64,000 bases of DNA, taken from contig NZ_QFFJ01000002.1 in assembly GCF_003308995.1 (NCBI RefSeq), forward strand, positions 1,364,001-1,428,000. The letters are read 5' to 3'. Positions 9,088 to 18,935 of this stretch are shown one piece after another; within the stretch, counting starts at the first letter, position 1, and each line of letters starts with the position of its first letter. The notes beneath the pieces are model-generated. The model had not been told where the DNA came from and ran no database searches. It saw nothing but the letters and a program-made list of their open reading frames with translations. The stretch is from Chitinophaga flava (GTDB taxonomy: Bacteria > Bacteroidota > Bacteroidia > Chitinophagales > Chitinophagaceae). Made by a program: the position numbers and the translations under genes.

Positions 9088-10503
9088 ATGCACAAAGGAC
9101 TTTGGTTGCTGTGGTTGAGTATCAGCTTATGTACAGTAGCATGGGCGCAACAGTCAAAAGATATTACCGGTAAATGGTATGGAGTAACCAAATCCTACTA
9201 TGGCGATAAACAACGCCTGACTGTAGTGTTGGAAAAAGAAGGAGATGGTTATAAGGGAGAATTACGTAATCCCGACGACGACGAAGCCATTACCCTGGAT
9301 CATATCATTTATCGTCAGGATACCCTGCTGCTGCGCATAGATACTATCAAGTTTGCCTACACAGGTGTATGGAATGAAGCCAGCAAACAGTTTCAGGGGA
9401 TATTCACCTGGAACGGGCAGCAGGGTGAGTTTAACCTGTCACGCAGGGAAATCAGACAGAGCGATATATACAAACGGCCACAGGAGCCAAAGCCGCCATA
9501 TCCTTATTATACAGATCAGGTAAAGTTCTCCAACGAACATGACCATGTCTCCCTGGCCGGGACCTTTACCCGTCCGGCAGAGTGGGGGAGATACCCGGTG
9601 GTAGTACTGCTGAGTGGCTCCGGCCCTCAGGACCGCGATGATGAAATGGCAGGCCATAAAACCTTCCTGGTACTGGCCGACTTTCTGGCCCGCAACGGCA
9701 TCGCCAGCCTGCGCTTCGATGACCGCGGAGTAGGCGCCTCCGGAGGAGCTTACGAAAAATCAAACATCTATGACTTTGCGGGGGATGCCAATGCCGCCAT
9801 CACCTACCTCAAAACAAGAAAAGACGTAGATCCGTATACGATAGGTCTCCTCGGACATAGTGAAGGCGCTATCATCGCACAAATTGCTGCAGCCAACAAT
9901 AAATCAGTCGCTTTTGTAGTTTCAATGGCAGGTCCGGGTATTACCGGCAGACAACTGGTAGACCAGAAAGTAATCATGGACGGCAGAATGGCCGGAGAAT
10001 CCGACGCTGAAATAAAAGCCCGCGTGGAAAGTCTTAAGCCTTACTGGGATGCACTGGCCAGCGATACCAACTACGTGGTGGCCGCTACCAGAGCAAAGTC
10101 CGCACTCCGGGATATCTACCGCGCTTCACCGGAAGAAATAAAAAAGCAGGTGTCGGAAGAAACATTCGTGAATGATATACATTTTGATCGGGAACTGTCA
10201 TCAATACTATTATATAAGCCACTGGATTACCTGAAACAGATCAAATGCCCGTTCATGGCCATTAACGGTACAAGAGACATGCAGGTAGAAGCCACCACCA
10301 ATCTGAATGCCATAGAACGCGCACTGCGTGAAAATGGGAATATGCTGGTCACCATCCGGAAATTCGACGGATTAAATCATTTGTTCCAGCGCTGTAAAAC
10401 ATGCACCGTAGGAGAATATGGTGACCTGGAACAGACCATTGATCCCCTGGTACCGGAATTTATTGCGCACTGGATACTGCAGCTGCCACCCCGGGCCAGG
10501 TAA
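9088..10503 (+). CDS. Secreted alpha/beta hydrolase with N-terminal lipocalin-like domain
   Basis: The 471-residue protein has a cleavable signal peptide (LWLLWLSISLCTVAWAQ). Residues 25-135 form a beta-rich module (ITGKWYGVTKSYYGDKQRL). An alpha/beta hydrolase fold follows: oxyanion region LLSGSGPQDRDDE, nucleophile elbow GHSEGA, acid in NGTRDMQVE and the catalytic His in GLNHLF. This is the arrangement of periplasmic serine esterases or acyl-peptidase-like hydrolases common in Bacteroidota. The substrate is unknown. It sits between DUF423 and ftsK in one transcription unit (gaps of 12 and 21 bp). Confidence 0.85.
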   Translation: MHKGLWLLWLSISLCTVAWAQQSKDITGKWYGVTKSYYGDKQRLTVVLEKEGDGYKGELRNPDDDEAITLDHIIYRQDTLLLRIDTIKFAYTGVWNEASKQFQGIFTWNGQQGEFNLSRREIRQSDIYKRPQEPKPPYPYYTDQVKFSNEHDHVSLAGTFTRPAEWGRYPVVVLLSGSGPQDRDDEMAGHKTFLVLADFLARNGIASLRFDDRGVGASGGAYEKSNIYDFAGDANAAITYLKTRKDVDPYTIGLLGHSEGAIIAQIAAANNKSVAFVVSMAGPGITGRQLVDQKVIMDGRMAGESDAEIKARVESLKPYWDALASDTNYVVAATRAKSALRDIYRASPEEIKKQVSEETFVNDIHFDRELSSILLYKPLDYLKQIKCPFMAINGTRDMQVEATTNLNAIERALRENGNMLVTIRKFDGLNHLFQRCKTCTVGEYGDLEQTIDPLVPEFIAHWILQLPPRAR

Positions 10504-10524
10504 TCCCAATTTTGAAGCTAAATT

Positions 10525-13188
10525 ATGTCCAAGAATAAACTGAAAACCGAAAAACCGGAAAGCAAAAAGCCAAAGGCTCCCGCCCCCAATCCTGATGTGC
10601 TGAAGAAAGACAAGGAGCCTGAGGTGAAAGTAAAAGAACTCGTTAAAGATGAACGCACCCATAAAGTTATGGGCGTGTTCTTCCTGCTGCTGTCTGTCTA
10701 TTGCTTCATTGCCTTCACCTCCTATCTGTTCACCTGGGAAGATGACCAGGACAAGGTATTCCGCTATTCCACCAAAGAACTCCTCATCGGAGATGTGAAA
10801 GTGGATAACCTGCTGGGCCGTCTTGGAGCCTACGTGTCACACAACTTCTTTTACAATGGGGTGGGCATTGCAGCCTACCTGTTTTGTTATTTCTTTTTTA
10901 TCATAGGAGTTAATTTTATTGTAGGCCGCCGTGTTTTCCGCGTTTGGCGCAATGTCAAATACATCATCTTTGGGCTTCTGTTTATCAGCATGTCCATGGC
11001 TTTTGTGGCCAACGGGGCCGATTTCCCATGGGGTGGAGCACTGGGCAATGCCCTCGATAAATGGACTTCCGGCTTTGTTGGTAAAACAGGTACCGCATTA
11101 CTCTTGTTGGTAGCCGGTTTCTCCTGGCTCATCTGGAAATTTAACTTCAACTTTAAATGGCCGGAGAAAAAAGTAAAACCGCCTAAACCCGCACCGGTAG
11201 CCCCTGTAGTGGCAACCAGTCCCGTGCCGGCTACGCCAGCTGCCAACATGCAGGCAACAGCTCCGGTACCGGAACCCGCCAGAGGCAACAGCCTGAAAGG
11301 CAACGTATCAATGGCCCCGCAACTGCAGGAGGAAGAAGAAGAAGTTGAAGAGATTCCCATGCAGCTGATTGAGAAGGAGGTAGAACCGGTAATGCCTGCA
11401 CACGTGCCCTATATGCCCCCGGTAGCGCCAACACCGCCACCACAGCCGCCGGTGGCTAAAATGCCCGCACCTCCGGAACCGGAAATGATAGAAGAAGAAG
11501 AGGAGGAAGAAGAAGACCCGGGCCCGCTTCTGTATGTGGAAGAAGTGCTGGAAGAAGCACCAGCACCGCCTAAAAAAAGAAATCAGCCCGAAGAAGTGGC
11601 ATTTGAGATAAAGGAAACATTTAAGGATGAAGAGGACGATACAGAAGAGCTGGCAACAGTGCGCCCCACTGTGCCTGTAGATCCTTATGATCCTTCCCTG
11701 GATCTGCGCGACTACCGCTATCCGGGCCTCGATCTGCTCGAAAATCACAACGCTGATAAAATCATAGTCCAGGATACCGGTGAGCTGGAGAAAAACAAAA
11801 ACCAGATCATCGATACCCTCAAAAACTACGATATTTCTATCCAGAAAATCAGCGCCACGGTAGGTCCTACCGTTACGTTGTACGAGATTGTGCCTGCCGC
11901 CGGCGTGCGTATCTCCCGTATCAAAAACCTGGAAGATGATATCGCGCTGAGCCTGTCGGCTCTGGGTATCCGTATCATTGCGCCCATTCCGGGTAAAGGT
12001 ACCATCGGTATTGAAGTACCCAATGTCAAAAAGAGTATTGTATCCCTTAAAAATCTGCTGGCATCCGAGAAATTCCAGTCCAGTACCATGGACCTGCCCA
12101 TAGCACTGGGTAAAAAAATCGACAACGAAAACTTTATTGCTGACCTGGCTAAAATGCCTCACCTGCTGATGGCGGGTGCTACCGGTCAGGGTAAATCAGT
12201 AGGTATCAATACCTTGCTGGTATCGCTGTTGTATAAAAAACATCCTTCCCAGCTGAAGTTTGTGCTGGTAGACCCTAAAAAGGTAGAGCTGTCGCTGTAT
12301 AAGCTGATAGAAAAGCACTTTCTGGCCAAACTGCCCGGAGAAGATGATGCCATTATCACTGATACCAAAAAGGTGATCCATACGCTCAATGCGCTGTGTA
12401 TTGAGATGGACCTGCGTTACGATCTGCTGAAGGAAGCGGGCACCCGTAATATCCGGGAGTATAATGCCAAGTTCACCCAGCGCAGGCTCAATCCGCAGAA
12501 GGGCCATCGTTACCTGCCCTTCATTGTACTGGTGGTTGATGAGTTTGCCGATCTGATCATGACAGCCGGCAAGGAAGTGGAAATGCCGATTGCCCGTCTG
12601 GCCCAGCTGGCGCGTGCGGTAGGTATCCACCTGATCATTGCTACCCAGCGTCCGTCTGTGAATATCATTACTGGTACTATTAAAGCCAACTTCCCGGCTC
12701 GTGTGGCCTTTAAGGTGTCTTCCAAAATAGACTCCCGCACCATCCTGGATATCGGCGGCGCCGAGCAGCTGATAGGACAAGGGGACATGCTGGTGTCTTT
12801 CAACGGGGAGCTGGTCCGACTGCAGTGCGCCTTTGTGGATACACCGGAGGTGGAAAGTGTGGCCGAATTTATCGGACATCAGAAAGGCTACCCCGATGCT
12901 TTCCTGCTGCCGGAATATGTAGATGATAAAGATACTGATGGTAAGGAGCTGAGCCTTGCTGACAGAGATCCGTTGTTTGAAGAAGCAGCCCAGGTGATCG
13001 TTCAAAACCAGCAGGGATCGACGTCTTTGCTGCAACGGAGAATGAAGCTGGGATATAACAGGGCGGGTCGTTTGATGGACCAGCTGGAGGCGGCTGGTAT
13101 CGTAGGGCCCAATATGGGTTCCAAAGCGAGGGATGTATTGGTGAAGACAGAATCCGAACTACAGGAAATCCTTAACGATTTGTTATAA
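10525..13188 (+). CDS. ftsK: DNA translocase FtsK
   Basis: Septum-located DNA pump that clears and resolves the chromosome terminus at division. The 887 residues begin with a basic cytoplasmic stretch and four membrane segments (about residues 45-225). A Pro/Glu-rich linker (about 225-390) is followed by the alpha-beta motor, with Walker A GATGQGKS at residues 551-558 and Walker B VVDEFADLI at about 670. The C-terminal gamma winged helix (LLQRRMKLGYNRAGRLMDQLE) reads KOPS-like sites. It is the last gene of the aroK cluster. The length and linker are usual for Bacteroidota FtsK. Confidence 0.97.
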   Translation: MSKNKLKTEKPESKKPKAPAPNPDVLKKDKEPEVKVKELVKDERTHKVMGVFFLLLSVYCFIAFTSYLFTWEDDQDKVFRYSTKELLIGDVKVDNLLGRLGAYVSHNFFYNGVGIAAYLFCYFFFIIGVNFIVGRRVFRVWRNVKYIIFGLLFISMSMAFVANGADFPWGGALGNALDKWTSGFVGKTGTALLLLVAGFSWLIWKFNFNFKWPEKKVKPPKPAPVAPVVATSPVPATPAANMQATAPVPEPARGNSLKGNVSMAPQLQEEEEEVEEIPMQLIEKEVEPVMPAHVPYMPPVAPTPPPQPPVAKMPAPPEPEMIEEEEEEEEDPGPLLYVEEVLEEAPAPPKKRNQPEEVAFEIKETFKDEEDDTEELATVRPTVPVDPYDPSLDLRDYRYPGLDLLENHNADKIIVQDTGELEKNKNQIIDTLKNYDISIQKISATVGPTVTLYEIVPAAGVRISRIKNLEDDIALSLSALGIRIIAPIPGKGTIGIEVPNVKKSIVSLKNLLASEKFQSSTMDLPIALGKKIDNENFIADLAKMPHLLMAGATGQGKSVGINTLLVSLLYKKHPSQLKFVLVDPKKVELSLYKLIEKHFLAKLPGEDDAIITDTKKVIHTLNALCIEMDLRYDLLKEAGTRNIREYNAKFTQRRLNPQKGHRYLPFIVLVVDEFADLIMTAGKEVEMPIARLAQLARAVGIHLIIATQRPSVNIITGTIKANFPARVAFKVSSKIDSRTILDIGGAEQLIGQGDMLVSFNGELVRLQCAFVDTPEVESVAEFIGHQKGYPDAFLLPEYVDDKDTDGKELSLADRDPLFEEAAQVIVQNQQGSTSLLQRRMKLGYNRAGRLMDQLEAAGIVGPNMGSKARDVLVKTESELQEILNDLL

Positions 13189-13319
13189 TGTATTAATTTT
13201 TTGGGAGATGTGTTACGCATTTGATAAAATAACGCGAATTTCGCACTCCATTAAAGACCTCCATTATATACCGGCATGGCATTTGACATGGCAGGTTTAG
13301 AAAATCAAAAAAATCTACA

Positions 13320-13979
13320 ATGAAGAAATTTGTATTGACAGGATTATTGTTAAGTGGTATCGTTTTCAGCGGCATGGCCCAGTCTAAGGCAGCCAACGAT
13401 CCGAAAGCCAAAACAGTCCTGGATGGCGTAAGCAATAAATTCAAATCTTTAAAAAGCGTAGTTGCGAATTTCGTCCTCAGAGTGGAAGGAGCCAAGAATG
13501 GCGTAAACGACTCCAAAAAGGGCACCGTTTACCTGAAAGGAGCCAAATATAAAGTGACCCTGCCCGGCCAGGAAATCATCAGCGATAACAAAACCTCCTG
13601 GACATATGCCAAGGATGTGAATGAAGTGACTATCAACAATGTAGACCAGAGCAGCGGCGCTATGACTCCTGCCAAGCTCTTCACCAACTTCTACGATAAA
13701 GACTATCTGTACCGCCTGGATGGAGAAACCAATGAAAAAGGTAAGGTGCTGCAAAATATAGAGCTGACGCCTACAGATAAGTCCAAGAATATTTTTAAGG
13801 TAATCGTTTCCGTAGACAAAAAGAACCAGAGCATCGCCAAGATGAAGGTGTTCGAGAAAAACGGTAACCACTATACATACGAAATCACCAGCTTTACGCC
13901 TAATGCCAATGTAACGGATGCAACCTTTACATTTGATGCTAAAAAATATCCTGGTGTAGAAGTAGTGGATCTGAGATAA
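13320..13979 (+). CDS. LolA-like outer membrane lipoprotein carrier family protein
   Basis: Periplasmic carrier fold. The signal peptide (LTGLLLSGIVFSGMAQ) is cleaved before a 200-residue half-barrel. Recognisable elements are LDGVSNKFKSLKSVVANFVL, KGTVYLKGAKYKVTL, DNKTSWTYAKDVNEVTI and the C-terminal FTFDAKKYPGVEVVDLR. In Bacteroidota this family is encoded next to ftsK and annotated as outer membrane lipoprotein carrier protein LolA. Transport of lipoproteins is known for the family and is inferred here. It is separated from ftsK by 131 bp and probably has its own promoter. Confidence 0.85.
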   Translation: MKKFVLTGLLLSGIVFSGMAQSKAANDPKAKTVLDGVSNKFKSLKSVVANFVLRVEGAKNGVNDSKKGTVYLKGAKYKVTLPGQEIISDNKTSWTYAKDVNEVTINNVDQSSGAMTPAKLFTNFYDKDYLYRLDGETNEKGKVLQNIELTPTDKSKNIFKVIVSVDKKNQSIAKMKVFEKNGNHYTYEITSFTPNANVTDATFTFDAKKYPGVEVVDLR

Positions 13980-14000
13980 AATGGTGAATCGCCGATCATA

Positions 14001-14086
14001 AATTGTGAATATGGGCGAAGTTGTAATCGAAGAACGGGTAAGTCCCTTCTCCGCTTACTTCTTCGCCCAAATTCGTAATTCGCAAT
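14001..14086. repeat. Interspersed ATTCGTAATTCG-type inverted repeat, copy 1
   Basis: The arms at 14001-14020 (AATTGTGAATATGGGCGAAG) and 14061-14086 share CTTCGCCCA plus an AATTCGTAATTCGCAATT end. They form an imperfect stem-loop between the lolA-like stop and the lpdA promoter. The same AATTCGTAATT core recurs at 24133, 27323, 55920 and 61064. Confidence 0.6.
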
Positions 14087-14101
14087 TCCCAATTATTGTT
14101 T

Positions 14102-14109
14102 TACCTTTG
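14102..14109 (+). promoter_or_regulatory. Probable -7 element of the lpdA promoter (TACCTTTG)
   Basis: Exact match to the Bacteroidota -7 consensus TAnnTTTG, 26 bp before the lpdA ATG. No convincing TTTG at -33 was found, since the copy 1 repeat occupies that position. Confidence 0.5.
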
Positions 14110-14135
14110 GCAAGTTTCAATTAAAATTAAACAAT

Positions 14136-15542
14136 ATGGCATACGACGTAATCGTAATTGGTAGTGGCCCTGGTGGATATGTGGCTGCTATCCGTGCTTC
14201 GCAGCTGGGATTTAAAACCGCGGTAGTGGAAAGAGAGAGCCTGGGTGGTATCTGTTTAAACTGGGGCTGTATTCCAACCAAAGCGTTATTAAAAACAGCA
14301 CAGGTATTCGAATATACGCAGCATTCAAAAGACTACGGTATCACCATCGGAGATGCGAAAGTTGATTTTGAAGCTGTTATCAAGCGCAGTCGTGGTGTTG
14401 CTGATAAAATGAGCAGGGGCGTTCAGTTCCTGATGAAGAAAAATAAAATCGACGTCCTCATGGGCGACGGTAAAGTGAAAGCGAAAGGACAGGTGGAAGT
14501 TACCGACAAAGAAGGTAAAGCTACTGTATACGAAGCTAAACACATCATCCTGGCTACCGGTGCACGTGCCCGTGAGCTGCCTAACCTGAAGATCGATGGT
14601 AAAAATGTGATCGGCTACCGTCAGGCGATGGTACTGCCTCAGCAGCCTAAATCCATGATCGTGGTTGGTTCCGGCGCTATCGGCGTTGAGTTCGCTTACT
14701 TCTATGCTACCCTCGGTACTAAAGTAACTATCGTTGAGTTCATGCCACGTATCGTTCCGGTGGAAGATGAAGACATCTCCAAAGAACTGGAAAAAATATA
14801 CAAGAAAAAAGGTATCGAAATCATGACTAACGCTTCTGTTGAAGCGGTAGAAGCTGCTGGTAACGGCGTGAAAGCAAAAGTGAAAACACAGACCGGTGAA
14901 ATCACCCTGGAAGCAGACGTGGTTCTGAGCGCTGTAGGTATCGCTGCTAACATCGAAAACCTCGGCCTCGAAACAATGGGTATCAAAACCGACAAAGGCC
15001 GCGTAGTAGTAGATAAATACTACCAGACCAATGTTCCTGGTATCTACGCCATCGGTGACATGGTTCCTGGTCAGGCACTGGCTCACGTAGCTTCTAAAGA
15101 AGGTATCGTTTGCGTGGAAGCGATCGCTTACAACGAGAAAAAATACGCTCACAAACCTGAAACCATCGACTACATGAACATTCCGGGATGTACTTACTGC
15201 GCTCCTGAAATCGCTTCTGTAGGCTACACTGAAAAAGCTGCTAAAGAAGCAGGCTACGAAGTGAAAGTGGGTAAATTCCCATTCTCTGCTTCCGGTAAAG
15301 CTTCTGCCGCAGGCGCTACCGAAGGTTTCGTAAAAGTAATCTTCGACGCTAAATACGGCGAATGGTTAGGTACCCACATGATCGGTGCCAACGTAACTGA
15401 AATCATCGCTGAAACAGTTGTAGCACGCAAACTGGAAACTACTTACCAGGAAGTGCTGGATGCTATCCACCCGCACCCTACTATGAGCGAATCTGTAAAA
15501 GATGCGATCGAAGTAGCTTACGGCGAAGCAATCCACCTGTAA
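14136..15542 (+). CDS. lpdA: Dihydrolipoyl dehydrogenase (E3)
   Basis: FAD-dependent disulfide oxidoreductase that reoxidises lipoyl groups of pyruvate and 2-oxoglutarate dehydrogenase complexes (also the glycine cleavage system). The 468 residues begin with the FAD dinucleotide fold VIGSGPGGYVAAIRA. The redox pair is in GGICLNWGCIPTKAL, the NAD fold is VVGSGAIGVEFAYFYATLG, the second FAD motif is YAIGDMVPG, and the dimer-interface His-Glu is in HPHPTMSE. It is monocistronic, with its own -7 element upstream and a strong terminator downstream. Codon use is strongly biased (GGT, GCT, AAA), as for a highly expressed gene. Confidence 0.97.
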   Translation: MAYDVIVIGSGPGGYVAAIRASQLGFKTAVVERESLGGICLNWGCIPTKALLKTAQVFEYTQHSKDYGITIGDAKVDFEAVIKRSRGVADKMSRGVQFLMKKNKIDVLMGDGKVKAKGQVEVTDKEGKATVYEAKHIILATGARARELPNLKIDGKNVIGYRQAMVLPQQPKSMIVVGSGAIGVEFAYFYATLGTKVTIVEFMPRIVPVEDEDISKELEKIYKKKGIEIMTNASVEAVEAAGNGVKAKVKTQTGEITLEADVVLSAVGIAANIENLGLETMGIKTDKGRVVVDKYYQTNVPGIYAIGDMVPGQALAHVASKEGIVCVEAIAYNEKKYAHKPETIDYMNIPGCTYCAPEIASVGYTEKAAKEAGYEVKVGKFPFSASGKASAAGATEGFVKVIFDAKYGEWLGTHMIGANVTEIIAETVVARKLETTYQEVLDAIHPHPTMSESVKDAIEVAYGEAIHL

Positions 15543-15562
15543 TAAACTTATATTACTATACA

Positions 15563-15595
15563 AAGGGCCGACCAGATAATGGTCGGCCCTTTTTT
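15563..15595 (+). terminator. Intrinsic terminator of lpdA
   Basis: Perfect 11-bp stem (AAGGGCCGACC / GGTCGGCCCTT) with a 7-base loop and a T-tract. It lies between convergent lpdA and the S8 protease gene. Confidence 0.92.
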
Positions 15596-15606
15596 ATGTC
15601 TTTAGC

Positions 15607-18417
15607 TTATTGTTTGACGATCTTCCCCGAATAAATGCGCTGGTTGCCCAGGAAAATGCTGCAATGATAAACACCCGGAGGCAGTCGGTCCATACTAACG
15701 GTTTCCTGCATATCGCTGAGTGTTCTCCGCATAACGGTCCGCCCACTCATATCAATCAACACCAGCTGCCTGCTACGTGGTTGGGCATCCAATATATACA
15801 ACTGGCTGATAACCGGGTTGGGAAACACCAGTATATCATGCTGCAACAGGATGTTCACCACTGCCACATCCGAATAGAATATCCTGCCATCAACAGTTTC
15901 CAGTGCCACCCGGTATTGTACAATACCTTCATAGGGATGGCTGTCCATAAAATTGTAATTGGTAGCGTTACTCACAAGCTGCGTACCCAGCCGGGTCCAG
16001 CCGGTCACCGAATACCTTTCCCAGTAAATATTTTTTAACAGATAGGTGGAGCCCAGGGATAAAGACAGCCATACCTGGTTATCAGTGGTTTTGTCGGCCA
16101 GTAATGTCTGTACATAACAGCCCACTCCCTGTCGGGTATAATCCACTGCATAACTCCGCGCGCCTTCCCAGCCTGCCGGTGCAACAGGACTCACTGCATA
16201 ATACACCGAAGAGACGGTTCTTTTCGGAATAAACAGGAAGCTGTCCTTCACCAGCTGATAAGGTTTCATTACACCCTGATTGTAGATATACACCTGGTAT
16301 CCGGTGGCGGAGGGCAGGGTGTTCCAGTACAACTGGGCGGTGTCGCTGCAGTTAAAGCCTGTGTTCAGCGTGAGCTGTGGCGATATATAGCAGGGAGGGC
16401 TTACAAATGAAGTATCCGTTAACGTTAGTTTGAGTAACACCTGACTGAAAAGTGGTGGCACTACCCAGTTCCAGGGCTGTTGCAGCGGTACCTGCGATGC
16501 GATGGTGTTCCAGGTGGAGCCGTTGTCGGTGCTGTAGGAGAGGGCACCGTTACCACTATACGTTGTTTCCCATTGCAGAGGTGTTTGTTGCGCTGCGAGC
16601 AGAATGGCGCCTGCCACGGGGTTCTGCCAGGCAAAAGACGGCTGCGTCTCGAAGCTGTATACGATATAGAAAGACTGGCTGATGGTAGCTAGTCTGCGTT
16701 TGGTGATACTGATATGCAGATTACCGGCAGCTGGTTGATCGATGCTGATCTGTTCGGTGTTATTGAGACTGTCGATGCCTCTCTGGGCCGGCTTTTTCAG
16801 GCTGTCAAGGGAAGGGAAGGTATTGAGTACCCAGGGCCGCCAGCTTTTATTGTCTGCGGTAACAACCTGCATATCCAGATCGTTAATAAGCGCCTGTGCT
16901 GCGTTGGGCGCGGCGGGGAGATCGTTCCAGTAGAGGGTGATCTTTACCTGCTGCAGACCGGGAGGAACCTGTATATCGAAAGCTGCATCACTGCTGGTGG
17001 TGACCATCCCTTGCCGGTAATGTCCGGCGGTAAGGGTCGCCAGCGCTCCGGCCGCATGGAGACTGCCGTATCCGTGTGTATAGGCGGGCCGTACACCTGC
17101 TGGTAATGTAGCACTGTTGATCAGCAGAGCTTTGATGAGGGCAGATGAGGGAGCTACTCCATGCTGCTGACGGTAGGCATCCTGCAACAGCGTAACGATG
17201 CCGCTGGTAAGCGCTGCTGCACCGGAAGTTCCGTCCTGGCCATAGGCCACTACCTCCGGTTTGATCCTTCCGTCATAGGCCGGCCCTCTGGAAGATAATG
17301 CACTCACCTGGAAATTAGCGTCGGTACCGCCCACCACAAGCACATTTTTGGCGTGTTTATAGTTGCCCGTCAGATTAGCATAAGCGGGAAGGCCCTGGTA
17401 GCGGCCATCTCTGGCTGCAGAAGCGCCCGCATTGCCGGAAGAAAATACATGTACCAGCGTATCAGCTTCCAGTATATGCTGATCATAGGCTGCAGCCTCC
17501 GCTCCGTAACGGTTACTGGTATCCGAGCCATAGGAATGGTTCTGCACTGTGATCCCGAATTGCCGGTAATAGGTAGCATCGTCGGGGTAAAGCATGCCGT
17601 AGCCAACAGAACTGAGTCTGGCTGCGGGTGCCACACCCAGCGCTTTGATACCGCTGTTGCCGGCACCGGCAATCAGTGTGGCCATGATGGTGGCATGAGG
17701 ACTATTAATATCGGAGCTGCCGGCAGACAATACATATCTTCCGACAAGGTCAATATCAGTAGTATCAAATAAATCTTCTTTAACGGAAACGGTTACACTT
17801 TTTCCACGTACCTGTGGAAACTGTTGCTGCGCTACGTTAATACGGTTTACATAAGGGTTGATGGTATTGATGATGATTTCAGAAGCCGGTTGCTGTATGA
17901 TGTCCGCCGCAATGATATCGGTGCGACTGATTAGCGCCGGCCAGTCCTTTTTACTCACCTTTACGACCGCCACCCGGTAGGTGGCAATGGTACGGACCAC
18001 TGTTGTGAGGGGAGAGGTAAAATGTTCGCCTGTGTAAGACAACTGCACTGTAATACTGTCTGTGGCCCTTAATGATTCCAGCTTTGCCAGTAGTGCATCG
18101 GTAGCTTTCCGGTTGGGCCCTGCGATATAACTGTACTGCACCTTTTTAAGGAGAGCACTGTCCAACGGGAGTGACTGTACGATATAATGCTGGCCGGATA
18201 AGGCCTTGATAACACCACAGCGGGCCAGGGTTTTTTCGTCCGGGACCTTGATGAATTTTACCAGCAGTGGGACCTTGGTTGGGAGTGCTGTCAAAGTATC
18301 AAGGGCATAGCGTTGTAGTATCGTTGTTTCCGCCACTCTTAGCTGGGCGGCGGCGGGTTGATAGCGGGATAGCAGTAGTGCCAGTATTGGCAAGACTTTG
18401 GTAATAATCTTTTTCAT
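15607..18417 (-). CDS. S8 (subtilisin) family serine protease with T9SS C-terminal sorting domain
   Basis: Secreted protease of 936 residues. After a signal peptide (to about residue 24) comes a 170-residue propeptide-like region. The subtilase domain has Asp in SVKEDLFD (about residue 215), His in SPHATIMATLIAG (H241), oxyanion Asn in SSGNAGAS (N329) and the nucleophile in DGTSGAAA (S398). Fibronectin/Ig-like beta domains follow. The last 75 residues form a type A T9SS sorting domain (ILVFPNPV, LIDMSGRTV, LPPGVYHCSI, GKIVKQ), which is removed on export across the outer membrane and attachment to the cell surface. The Asp motif is divergent. It is encoded divergently from a metalloprotease across a 518-bp gap. 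Confidence 0.93.
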   Translation of the reverse strand: MKKIITKVLPILALLLSRYQPAAAQLRVAETTILQRYALDTLTALPTKVPLLVKFIKVPDEKTLARCGVIKALSGQHYIVQSLPLDSALLKKVQYSYIAGPNRKATDALLAKLESLRATDSITVQLSYTGEHFTSPLTTVVRTIATYRVAVVKVSKKDWPALISRTDIIAADIIQQPASEIIINTINPYVNRINVAQQQFPQVRGKSVTVSVKEDLFDTTDIDLVGRYVLSAGSSDINSPHATIMATLIAGAGNSGIKALGVAPAARLSSVGYGMLYPDDATYYRQFGITVQNHSYGSDTSNRYGAEAAAYDQHILEADTLVHVFSSGNAGASAARDGRYQGLPAYANLTGNYKHAKNVLVVGGTDANFQVSALSSRGPAYDGRIKPEVVAYGQDGTSGAAALTSGIVTLLQDAYRQQHGVAPSSALIKALLINSATLPAGVRPAYTHGYGSLHAAGALATLTAGHYRQGMVTTSSDAAFDIQVPPGLQQVKITLYWNDLPAAPNAAQALINDLDMQVVTADNKSWRPWVLNTFPSLDSLKKPAQRGIDSLNNTEQISIDQPAAGNLHISITKRRLATISQSFYIVYSFETQPSFAWQNPVAGAILLAAQQTPLQWETTYSGNGALSYSTDNGSTWNTIASQVPLQQPWNWVVPPLFSQVLLKLTLTDTSFVSPPCYISPQLTLNTGFNCSDTAQLYWNTLPSATGYQVYIYNQGVMKPYQLVKDSFLFIPKRTVSSVYYAVSPVAPAGWEGARSYAVDYTRQGVGCYVQTLLADKTTDNQVWLSLSLGSTYLLKNIYWERYSVTGWTRLGTQLVSNATNYNFMDSHPYEGIVQYRVALETVDGRIFYSDVAVVNILLQHDILVFPNPVISQLYILDAQPRSRQLVLIDMSGRTVMRRTLSDMQETVSMDRLPPGVYHCSIFLGNQRIYSGKIVKQ

Positions 18418-18935
18418 GCAGGTTAGCGGCGACAGATGATTACGATGTTAATTAAAACTACTGCAATAATTCTATCAACACAATTTTTTATGTATAACAC
18501 ACAAAATATTTTTTTTAAGTTAAAACGAAAGTTGTAATATTGGAAGCACGATAAATTAACTGAAAACGAGCAACGAAAATCTAAGAAAACCATATAAACC
18601 AATAAACCATTGGTTAACTGAAGAGCAAGTCTGAGTCGCCGGGTCCGCCGGAATTACTGAATCATAGCCAATCATTAAAATTTGCATGCCGGTATTTGTT
18701 AACACGTACCCCAGCTGTAATATGTCTGCTAAAAGAAGAGCACTGAGAGCCCGCTTTTTCCTGATATGTAACACCATGCAACTTGTTGTTTGTTGGTAGC
18801 ATTGCACTGTTGTCAGTAGCAATGAGGCTGCAAATGAGCACTATAGTCACCATCATGAATGTATCTTAAAAGTTGGCTGTTACATAACAGCCGACCAGGG
18901 AATATTTTTTCTTTTTTATACCAAAATCCGAACTG
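18418..18935. other. 518-bp divergent intergenic region between two secreted protease genes
   Basis: AT-rich near the S8 gene (runs of A and T around 18470-18545) and must hold promoters for both protease genes. I see no clean TTTG / TAnnTTTG pair. Two short minus-strand frames (18556-18822 and 18662-18856) overlap one another and lack family signatures. The second begins with a hydrophobic stretch (MMVTIVLICSLIA). I do not call either a gene, but a small secreted peptide gene is possible. Confidence 0.4.

Noticed and set aside
18556..18856. Two short minus-strand frames between the protease genes
   Set aside because: They overlap each other, have no family signature and no clear start signals. 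Kept only as a possibility in the gap description.
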